A DNA stretch of 19,614 bases, from contig JACGCK010000496.1 in the NCBI GenBank assembly GCA_014925825.1, positions 1 to 19,614 of the forward strand. The letters run 5' to 3'. The position numbers and the translations under genes were made by a program. A model generated the notes under the pieces. That model saw nothing but the letters and a program-made list of their open reading frames with translations. It did not search any database and was not told the origin of the DNA. This stretch comes from Pholiota molesta. Lineage: Eukaryota > Basidiomycota > Agaricomycetes > Agaricales > Strophariaceae. The stretch's first letter is position 1. Every line of letters starts with the position of its first letter. Below, piece after piece: positions 9,848-17,014 of this stretch.

Positions 9848-11444
9848 TCAGGCAAACCCCCATTCTCCCTTATCGTCAGGCCTAATCGCCCGCGCCGACG
9901 CCTTGAACGATTCGATTTGCTGCCGCACATGCTCGCACTCCGGATTCGCAGAAAGGATATTATAGGCATTTGGGAGAGCCTCTTCGAGCATCTGCATTAC
10001 ACCGACGAAGATGTAGGTGAGAACGGAAGAAAGCGGGCAGAAGATGCAGGAAAAAGCCTATACCTTGACTCGAAGGTCAGACGTGGGGTGCGTACTGAAG
10101 AAGTTCATTTTGCCGCCTATCTTCGATTCCAGCTTGCCTAGTCGAGTGAATACCCTATAGATATTTATGTTATGGAAGCGATGCAGGGGCGACAGGGGAA
10201 AACGCTTACTGAGGTGCCGCTGCGGGATTGTAACAAGCTCGGCTCATCAATCTCAGTCCAATAAGATCAGCTGCATTGAAACAAATTGAAATTATTATCA
10301 ACATGCACGATGACTCGAGAGCGTACCTTCGTGCTCTTGCGTTCGGGAGTTCGGAAGCTCTAAGAATAACGAGTGGAAGATATTGGTGAGACCGGCGTCG
10401 ACGCCTATCACCCATGAAACCAATCCAAAAACGATCAAGCGGATAGTTTCGCTGGAGATACGCTCTGCGGTATGACGTGCAACTGAACTTGGTGTTTAAC
10501 GGCTAGCTGACATAGTTTCGGTGGTTCACCTACCAACATGGCCGATTTCTGGGGGGCTGTAATGAGTACGGGCTAAGGATACTTTGTTTAGCGCTTACAT
10601 ACCGTGTGATAGCACTGCAGCTAGCCCTTCTTCATCTTGACATATTGGAAGAATGCCGGTGAAAACCACAATCGTGCCTAGCAAACAGGTCAATGGAAAG
10701 AATCCAAAGAGCAACCATAACCTTACCAGGAACCGCCATCGCATTGATCATCTTCTGATCGCTCACAACCAAGACATTCCATTCTTTCGTTGGGCCGTAA
10801 ACTGGCCCAGGATTAGCGGCAGCGCCGAACTGTGCATCGGGATTCCAGGAAGTTCCATCAGGATCGACGGACATGCCGAAAGGAGAGAGCGAAGCGAGGG
10901 GTTGTTCGCCACTAAGAATGCCTAAATTCGAGGCGTGAAGAATCTGTGAGGCGACGCGCCGAACGTGTTTTGTGATTGGATGATTCAAGGGCAGAGTTCT
11001 AGGTCCAAGTTCTGCGCGCAATTGCTTGTACATTGCCTCCGCTAGCTACAGATAATTAAACAGTATAGTAATAAGAGGAGCAAAGATTTGCTTGCCTTGG
11101 CTTCATATTCAGGTGATGTATTCATAAATCGCCAACGACCCGTCTCTGGAACCTGCTCCTGACTTAGGTAGATGGTGATCAAATACACCGATAACGGCAT
11201 TGTGCAAGACTTACTGTGATAGGTAGTATGCCGATCCCAGAACACCAGTCCCGACAACGATCTTCACCCGTATATCCCAAGTTCTCCAGTCACGAGGATT
11301 CAGAGGCTGGTTAGGTCCGCCGCCTGGCGTCGAAAAGCGTACATAGGTAACCTGTCTTCGTGATGTTGAAGAGAATTGGCGGATTTTCGGATTGATACGT
11401 GGCGCCCTTCTGCAACCTTGGAACATGGAAGTCGTGCGGAACAT
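9848..11444 (-). CDS. OMA1: Mitochondrial metalloendopeptidase OMA1 (peptidase M48)
   Basis: Inner-membrane zinc protease of mitochondrial quality control. Nine exons rebuild 385 residues without a break: 11444-11215, 11162-11096, 11045-10727, 10677-10603, 10548-10534, 10482-10327, 10270-10210, 10154-10064, 9991-9848. The N-terminus (MFRTTSMFQGCRRAPRINPK, then RQFSSTSRR) is a typical presequence. A membrane segment follows near 59-76 (VKIVVGTGVLGSAYYL), then the family block EQVPETGRWRFMNTSPEYE. The zinc motif is HEIGH (230-234) with the third ligand expected at E285 in EHEADLIGL. A second hydrophobic stretch is RLIVFGLVSWVIGVDAGL. The C-terminus has NFFSTHPTSDLRVKMLEEAL. Introns are 49-72 nt, all GT-AG except 11095-11046, which is GC-AG. 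Exon 5 is a 15-nt microexon inside the catalytic motif. All active-site residues are present, so the gene looks functional. Confidence 0.93.
10534..10548 (-). other. 15-nt microexon carrying the HEXXH core of OMA1
   Basis: The microexon reads AA ATC GGC CAT GTT G. Flanking introns are 10602-10549 (GTATGT...CCCCCCAG) and 10533-10483 (GTAGGT...TTCAG). The His codon CAC ends the previous exon, so the first zinc His, the catalytic Glu and the second zinc His are spread over two exons with Glu split by the intron. Skipping 15 nt would keep the frame but delete EIGHV. Confidence 0.9.
11046..11095 (-). other. GC-AG intron in OMA1 (50 nt, phase 0)
   Basis: The exon ends GCC AAG, the intron starts GCAAGC and ends CTGTAG before CTA GCG GAG. 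The join gives SPEYEAK-LAEAMYKQLRAEL, the expected OMA1 sequence. No GT donor nearby gives this junction. Confidence 0.85.
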
Positions 11445-11550
11445 CTTTCAATGGCCTTCCAAAGTAAACGCCCAAACACAAGCAAGATAAGATTCAGAGG
11501 GAGCCGTATGGCAGCAAGAAATTACAGCAGAAGAGGTGGCCGGAGTGAAC

Positions 11551-11625
11551 ATGTCGTTCCTCGGCCGCGTCAACGTTTCACGCGCGCGTTTCAACTCGTC
11601 ACACATCACAAGACGTTACCAATCT
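11551..11625 (+). CDS. Possible orphan first exon with a presequence-like peptide
   Basis: ATG at 11551 opens a 25-codon frame with five Arg and no acidic residue, starting MSFLGRVNVSRARF and ending ITRRYQS, followed at once by a consensus donor GTAAGT at 11626. It lies 106 bp from the OMA1 start codon on the opposite strand, a usual bidirectional promoter spacing in basidiomycetes. No second exon is visible before the tRNA gene and the Harbinger element. It may be the start of a nuclear gene for a mitochondrial protein that lost its body, or chance. Confidence 0.3.
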
Positions 11626-11730
11626 GTAAGTAAAAGCCGGGCTGCCGCATCCTGGCGGCCAATCGGGTAGCGGAATGGTCAAGAGGCAACATCAACATGG
11701 ATGTCGTCTGAAATTCATTGGAATTCATGT

Positions 11731-11736
11731 AAAAAA
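11731..11736 (-). terminator. Pol III terminator of the tRNA gene
   Basis: Six consecutive T on the minus strand, two bases after the discriminator base of the tRNA, is the standard Pol III stop signal. Confidence 0.7.
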
Positions 11737-11738
11737 TA

Positions 11739-11837
11739 TGCCGAGTACCGGATTGAACGAATGACCTTCTCATGTGCTTCATTGCGTATTTCCGCAACTG
11801 TACAAGTGAGACGCGACTACCACTGCGCCAACACGGC
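11739..11837 (-). tRNA. tRNA-Thr (anticodon TGT) with a 27-nt intron
   Basis: Read on the minus strand: acceptor GCCGTGT pairs with ACTCGGC (one T:T mismatch), then an A-box match TGGCGCAGTGG, anticodon stem TCTCA/TGAGA, loop CT-TGT-A with anticodon at 11804-11802, and a B-box-like GTTCAATCC. The intron, 11800-11774, sits one base 3' of the anticodon, the canonical place. A run of six T (11736-11731) just after the 3' end is a Pol III terminator. Two departures from a perfect cloverleaf: one base seems missing on the 3' side of the T-stem (CGG-T where CGGAT would pair) and the D-arm has an extra base. It is either a divergent working gene, a pseudogene, or affected by the same base-loss pattern seen elsewhere. 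Confidence 0.65.
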
Positions 11838-11970
11838 GACGGAGGTTGGGCCTTCGTTGGTCTAGAGCTCCTGGGAGGCGTGATTGCTATAGAATAGAAA
11901 TCCCGCCCGAAGAACATGAAAGCAAAAGAGCAAAAAACATATAGAGTACAAACAAAATGTAATCATTGGG

Positions 11971-12002
11971 AAACTAGACGACATGTAAACTAGACGACAT
12001 GT
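11971..12002 (+). repeat. Perfect 16-bp tandem duplication
   Basis: AAACTAGACGACATGT occurs twice back to back (11971-11986 and 11987-12002), ending 45 bp before the transposon's target-site duplication. Confidence 0.95.
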
Positions 12003-12047
12003 ATGGGTCGAAATTGATCTAGTTTCTCCTTACAGCCTTTTGCATAA

Positions 12048-12050
12048 TAA
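12048..12050. repeat. Target-site duplication TAA (left)
   Basis: TAA directly precedes the left tip GAGTCTGTT; the same TAA follows the right tip at 15460-15462. Three-base TWA duplications are typical of PIF/Harbinger. Confidence 0.85.
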
Positions 12051-12203
12051 GAGTCTGTTCGGTTGCGGTTAGACGGCCGAATTATGATTATGGCTAGCTA
12101 GACCGGTGTTCGCCGGTATAGCTGATGGCTAGCCAGCTAGCCACGGGCCGGTGCGCGGCTTATTCTCACGTTCGCGATTGCACTGATCTCGCGCTGATAA
12201 TCA
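12051..12203 (+). repeat. Left terminal inverted repeat of the Harbinger element
   Basis: Starts GAGTCTGTTCGGTTGCGG and ends CGCTGATAATCA. It matches the reverse complement of the right end over 153 bp with no indels and about six mismatches. It also contains the internal palindromic string GGCTAGCCAGCTAGCC, a candidate transposase-binding structure. Confidence 0.92.
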
Positions 12204-12229
12204 TACCTCTCAGCCAATCCACCACTTCC

Positions 12230-13575
12230 ATGCCCCGCATTGACCTAGAATCGAGGCGGAAAAGCTTGATAATGCTGGCAGCATATGCTGTCCATGCTGC
12301 AGGTGTGGCTACAACTCTATATTCTGCTCCACTCTACTGGAAACAAGATTATCACACATCAAAGCTCTCTGGTGCTGATTGGGTTCAAGAGTTGATCGAG
12401 GGACATCCGGATAGAATTTGGACAGAGCTAGGTGTGCGGCTTCATGTATTTTTGGCATTAGTACATGATCTGCGCACTTTTTGTGGATTCAAAGATGAAA
12501 GGTTGTTAGCGCAAATGAACAAGTTGCGATTTTTCTTTACATGTGCGTTACTGGTCTTTCAGTGCGACATGTTGGAGAAAGATTCCAGCATGCAAATGAA
12601 ACTATTTCAAAGTGAGTCCCTTATATCTTTTTATTTTATTCAGTACCTTATATTATATATAGATACTTTCTTCGTACTTTACATGCTCTATCATCTGGGA
12701 CATTTTACAACAAATATGTGATGCTTCCCCGCATTGACGATCCACCATCCAATCTCATTCGAAATAATCCAAAGTATTGGCCGTTTTTTGCAGGAGCACT
12801 TGGTGCAATTGATGGAACACACATAAATTGCTGTCCATCTTCAATTGACCGACATGCAATGCGCAACCGCAAAGGAGGAGTTTCCCAAAATTGCCTTGCC
12901 TGTGTTTCATTTGAAATGAAGTTCCTGTACTTTCTTAGTGGTTGGGAAGGATCTACGGCAGATGCAACCATGTACAGCCGTTCACGTTTTGTCGACTTTC
13001 GTGTTCCAGCTGGAAAATACTATCTTGCAGATGCTGGATTTGGCATTTGTGATGCTCTACTTGTTCCGTACCGTGGTATTCGATACCATTTAGCTGAGTG
13101 GGGCCGTGCTGATACACAGTACGTTTCTATTTTCTCCTCTTTTCTCATATTAATCACAAGTTGGTATAGACCTGCTAATAAAGAAGAACTTTATAATCTT
13201 CGACATGCATGTGCACGAAATGTTGTGGAAAGGATTTTTGGTGTGGTCAAGAATCGATGGTCAATTCTTACCCGTCCTCCACACTTCAATATGTCGGTCC
13301 AAGCAGAAATTCCACCCGCACTTGCTGCGCTCCACAATTTTATTATGGATGTTGATCCAGATGATTACAAGGAGTACTTGGCTGACAATGACGAAGAAGA
13401 TGGTCTTGGTGATTTTGATCCAAATCCTGGACATCCTCACGAAAGTATTTATGGGGATCTTGCAACAAGTGTTGTCCAACAAGCAGAAAAGGAAAGGGCA
13501 ACAATATTCCGAGACGAGGTTGCTCAAGCAATGTGGCGACAATATCAAAATGTATTAGCGCAACGTAATAACTAG
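12230..13575 (+). CDS. PIF/Harbinger transposase (DDE_Tnp_4 type)
   Basis: Catalyses excision and insertion of the element by DDE chemistry. Exons are 12230-12611, 12663-13118 and 13170-13575, with GT-AG introns 12612-12662 and 13119-13169, each 51 nt. The N-terminal part has SGADWVQELIEGHPDRIW, then an HTH-like stretch SVRHVGERFQHANETIS. Catalytic residues are the Asp in GAIDGTHI, the Asp in YYLADAGFG and the Glu in RNVVERIFGVVK; HNF near the end is also typical. The part before 12503 and the part after it are in different frames: one base seems missing at GGTTGTT (12501-12507). With one base added the spliced frame is 1,245 nt, giving 414 residues. The ATG at 12230 is the first after the inverted repeat, although the frame itself is open into the repeat. 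The second intron has no stop, so an unspliced read-through is also possible. Confidence 0.85.
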
Positions 13576-13672
13576 ATATCAAGGTATATAATGAATGTAG
13601 GATATAACGAGTGTGAGATTGTAAAGAATGGATTAAACGTAGTGAATGGGAAAATATAAGGAGAAAGAATGA

Positions 13673-14682
13673 TTATGCATTTTGCAGTTGAACTTCTACC
13701 CAACGCCGACGTAGACCGTTATCCTTGAGGGCCATGTAAACATCAGCTGCAGATTTATCACGACGAAGCAGATCAATGAACGTAATCATATCGGAAGGAT
13801 CAAGCCACGTCATCTCATTCTCCTGAGCAAATACAACCGCATTGGTGCATCGTATGGGAGTAGGGGGGAGAACATTGGATGGTGGGGCAAGAGCAGAGCT
13901 AAGCATCTCACCGAAACCTGCGAGGGATGTCGACATATTGTACAAGGCCTCTGCACCATGGGACCTGCGATTTCGTTTTGCTGAAGGGTGAGAAGGAGTT
14001 GCAGGTTCCCGAGCACGTTTGCGAGAGCTCAAAGCTACAGGAGTAACCTAAAAGATCAATCAGTTATAATTTATACAGAAATTAAATAAATTAAAACCTC
14101 GTCGTTGTCAGAAGGCAAAGGCTCCTCAATATCCCATGCAGGAGAGCCAGGTCTATCAATTGGAGAAAAGGTGTCTGGCTGGGAGTCAACGGAGGGAGTT
14201 TGCGAGATGGAGGCAGGGTGGAAAACGTTAGCGCCTGTCGTAGTATTCGGCATGATATCAGCAATCTTGACACGGTGGGGCCATCCCTTGTTGCAATAAG
14301 GCCTTGCCAAGGGATTTAGGTTGATGTATGCATCCCAAACCGACGCGCTCTCAGGAGTAATACTAGCACCGGTTTCGTCATCCCAATGCCAGCCTGAATT
14401 GTTCATGAGTGCAGCGATAACTTTGAATGTTTTCCGAAGCTATCAACATGTTCAGCATATGTATTAGCTAGGAATGAAGGTAACGTACGGCAGCCCATTT
14501 GTTCTGGCAGCTTTTCCAATCCTTCACATGCTTGTTCGTGCGGAACGGAACCATATGCTTCTCAAGGCGGGTAAAGAGAGGTTTTTGAAATTACCTCCAT
14601 CACCAGCCTCGGAGCGGTGCTCATGGAGAAAATCGACAAGAGCGACCTCCTCGGCATGTGTCCAGGTCGATGAAGGAGCCAT
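13673..14682 (-). CDS. Harbinger accessory protein, Myb/SANT-like
   Basis: The second protein of PIF/Harbinger elements; its Myb-like domain is thought to bind the ends and bring in the transposase. Exons are 14682-14489, 14439-14098 and 14047-13673, with introns 14488-14440 (GTACGT) and 14097-14048 (weak donor GTTTTA). The N-terminus, TWTHAEEVALVDFLHEHR, then CQNKWAA-LRKTFKVIAAL and SGWHWDDETGA, fits the Myb_DNA-bind_3 family with its spaced Trp residues. The middle is Ser/Pro/Thr-rich. A basic stretch SSRKRAREPATPSHPSAKR could be a nuclear signal. The C-terminus has a leucine-rich stretch ending VEVQLQNA. One base appears missing in the T5 run at 14582-14586; adding one gives 303 residues. 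It converges on the transposase with 97 bp between stop codons. Confidence 0.8.
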
Positions 14683-15306
14683 ATGGACAGGACAATGGGA
14701 CGAGATGAGAGAAGGGGGGATAAAAGAGAGCGAGGCATGGACTCACTCTTTTATATATGAAAACACACCAATCCAATGTGTTTTTCGGTTCATATTACCA
14801 TCAAACGAGGTGTGAGGACTGGACACTTAGGTACTTGTACAGAGGACTGTAGATCACATGATAGTCACATGTTACCATGTAGATACAGCCATCCAGCTGT
14901 ATTAGATAATCAGATTTACCTTTAACCTTTACTTGAAGGACGAATCCACACACTGCCGGTATGACCAGATAGTCTACTCCCTACCATGGGTCATATGGGG
15001 GCACAGGCGAGCCTTACCACGCAGATCTCTCTGGCTGAGCATCCATCCCTGCTTGCCTGGTCAACGGCTCACATTGCCCTGGATAGGGTCACATTCCTCC
15101 TGAGTAGGATTACAACTCGCTCTCCCTGGATCTCCATCCAGCCCCTTCCCAGGTCTCCTTCAGCCTTCCCTGAAGTCCCCTCGAATGCCAGATGCAGACC
15201 ACAGGCATCACACGAGGCATAGACAAGTATAGAGAGACCACAGGGTCTCTCCGCAGTGAAACATTGTGTTTTGAATGTGTTTTGGATGAGAATGAGGCAG
15301 AGCGAG
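14683..15306. other. Transposon interior without genes
   Basis: Sequence between the start of the Myb-like gene and the right inverted repeat. It should hold the promoter of that gene. Short repeated bits such as ACATG/CATGT around 14855-14880 are seen, but no gene. Confidence 0.5.
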
Positions 15307-15459
15307 TGATAATCAGCGCGAGATCAGTGCGGTCGCGAACATGAGAATAAGCCGTGCACCGGCCCGTGGCTAGCTGGCTAGCCATCAGCTATACCGGCGA
15401 ACACCGGTCTAGCTAGCCATAATCATAATTCGGCCGTCTAACTGCAACCGAACAGACTC
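15307..15459 (-). repeat. Right terminal inverted repeat of the Harbinger element
   Basis: Reverse complement of the left end over the same 153 bp, ending CCGAACAGACTC before TAA. Differences include G/A near the tip and TGATTATCA instead of TGATAATCA at the inner edge. Confidence 0.92.
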
Positions 15460-15462
15460 TAA
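15460..15462. repeat. Target-site duplication TAA (right)
   Basis: TAA directly follows CAGACTC at the right tip and matches the left copy. Confidence 0.85.
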
Positions 15463-15548
15463 ACTGAACACGACGAAGATTTTTGCATGATCATGTGACA
15501 TATTCCCACAGCCAAACAAAGCGCCCGTCGGTTAGATAACAACAAGCT

Positions 15549-15670
15549 TTATGCCCGCGCTACGCGTCGGAGGTTCGCGCTTCGCGCTCCCCTCCTGCTT
15601 CGCTTTGGGCAACAGCTTGCTGGGGCTGCGCCCCTGGACCCCTTTGAGTCGGCGCCTTGCGCCTCCGTAC
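15549..15670. repeat. GC-rich chain of small stem-loops
   Basis: Several short hairpins follow one another, each with a three-base loop: GCGC-TTC-GCGC, GGGGC-TGC-GCCCC and GGCGC-CTT-GCGCC. The tract is sharply GC-rich against AT-rich surroundings and begins 87 bp after the transposon. It looks like a fragment of a dispersed repeat, but I cannot name the family. Confidence 0.55.
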
Positions 15671-15898
15671 ATAATCCTTAGAGATAAGTAACATATCCTC
15701 TGAATTAGGCATGAAAAAGTCAGAATTGAGCGAATTTTAGTAGAGTTAAAATTTTTGAGAGCTCATAAGAGTTATACTTCCAGCTCTATACCTGTAGCTG
15801 GCCAAAAGTAAAAGAAAAGAGAAGCAATATTTAGAGGCTTATTGATAGTGCTTTTGGCTGTTTTGCCTTAGCCTTATTTTATACCTTTAATAATATAT

Positions 15899-16235
15899 GG
15901 GCCAGAGCTACAGCCTGGCCCATTCTTCTGAAGATAATACTGAAGTACTCAAAATATGCAACTCTCCTATTAAGGTGCCATTTTAACCAATTCAAAACTT
16001 CCCATTGTATTTTTCTTCTGAGAATTTTTGGGCCAGAGCTTTGCCCTGGCCCATTCTTCCAAAAAAATACTGAAGTGCTCGAGATATGCATAATCCTTTG
16101 CAACTAATTTAAGTACTTTGAATCTGGAATCCGTAGTGGCGATAGCGCATCTCGTGCGTCTTTTAAACCACTTCGAAACTTCCCATGTATATACTTCTAA
16201 GAATTTTAGGGCCAGAGCTTCGCCCTGCCCACTTT
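15899..16235. repeat. Three imperfect direct repeats with a GGGCCAG hairpin
   Basis: A core GGGCCAGAGCT...CCTGGCCC or a variant occurs at about 15899-15922, 16031-16053 and 16209-16230. The middle copy folds as GGGCCAG with CTGGCCC. Upstream of the second and third copies lies AAACTTCCCA(T)TGTAT...CTTCT(G)AGAATTTT, and downstream of the first and second lies ATACTGAAGT(A/G)CTC...ATATGCA. The units are 130-180 bp apart and degenerate, which suggests an old amplified or tandem element. Confidence 0.7.
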
Positions 16236-16989
16236 ATATTGCTGCTCATATCTATAACAATAGGTTTACTCTGAAGTAGCTTAGTTACTTATCTTGTTAG
16301 TGGTCTGTATCACAACACACTGTCACACTTGTACTTAACTGTACTTACCAATGTTATAGTTATTAGTTATCAGCTAAGACTGAGGGATTATAATATATAA
16401 TAAAACATTGATATATAAGAGACTGGAACTGGAGGATGCGACGTTGGAGAGACATGCAGATTTGGCACAGATTGAACACGAACATTGCGCGCGAACATGC
16501 ACAGACATGCACCGTGCGCTGAGGCACAGCCACTATTACGTAATTAAGACTCCCATCAAAACCCATCCTCTGTTCATATCTTTGATCAACAGGTGATGCT
16601 CAGGTTCCTCTGCTGCTAGTTTTTCTTGCAATGTACTTCAATCTATAGCTTTATTTCTCAACAATGCGTACATACACTCTACTCTGTACTATAATCACCA
16701 TAAACCAGTGACTTAAAGGAGGAAAATCAGGAGAATCCTGGTGCACTTTTCAGGTATGGTGAGCGCCGGCTGAGCCTCGTTTTCCATCCTGCAGCTTGTG
16801 CTGATGCAACGTTGATGTCTAACGACTTTATTACATGTACCAAGCTGCATGTTCTAGGGATGCGAAGATGCTCTGCTGCAGAAAGGTTCGGGAAATGGTA
16901 TAAAAGGTGCACTTTTGTTCGATCTCTTCACCAGGTCAACTCCTCCCACCTGTGCTTTCCACTGTCTCCTCGTCTCACCATCTTCTCAT
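16236..16989. other. AT-rich spacer and promoter region
   Basis: No gene is supported. The left part is AT-rich; the right part contains a TATA box and a pyrimidine-rich tract (16920-16985) that suit the promoter and leader of the decayed gene that follows. Confidence 0.45.
16899..16907 (+). promoter_or_regulatory. TATA box of the decayed gene
   Basis: TATAAAAGG lies about 90 bp before ATG 16990 and 116 bp before ATG 17015. A CT-rich stretch follows, as in many fungal transcription starts. Confidence 0.5.
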
Positions 16990-17014
16990 ATGTCTTTGAC
17001 CCGTTATAAGTACT

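Larger units (their letters stand above)
12051..15459. mobile_element. Complete PIF/Harbinger DNA transposon, 3,409 bp
   Basis: The ends are 153-bp inverted repeats starting GAGTCTGTTCGG, flanked on both sides by TAA (12048-12050, 15460-15462), the 3-bp TWA-type target duplication of PIF/Harbinger elements. Inside are two convergent genes, also as expected for the superfamily: a DDE transposase with GAIDGTHI, DAGFG and ERIFGV blocks, and a Myb/SANT-like partner protein. The inverted repeats agree at about 147 of 153 positions by eye, so insertion or last end-exchange is fairly recent. Each gene shows one apparent single-base loss, so the copy may be non-autonomous unless these are sequence errors. 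Confidence 0.9.

Noticed and set aside
12125..12229. Start of the transposase inside the left inverted repeat (MASQLATGRC...)
   Set aside because: The same peptide is readable in the right inverted repeat on the other strand, so it is repeat sequence; the ATG at 12230 lies just past the repeat.
13119..13169. Reading the transposase through 13119-13169 as coding
   Set aside because: The 51 nt are open, but have GTACGT/TATAG ends and insert hydrophobic residues in the middle of the conserved ADTQ-PANKEEL join.
12051..15459. Retrotransposon or Helitron assignment of the element
   Set aside because: No reverse transcriptase or helicase is present; inverted ends, TAA duplication and two Harbinger-type genes decide it.
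15879..16103. Minus-strand frame across the GGGCCAG repeats
   Set aside because: It translates the repeat itself and has no coding features.
15549..16235. CRISPR array or centromere-type satellite
   Set aside because: Only three degenerate units with irregular spacing, and CRISPR is not expected in a fungal nucleus.
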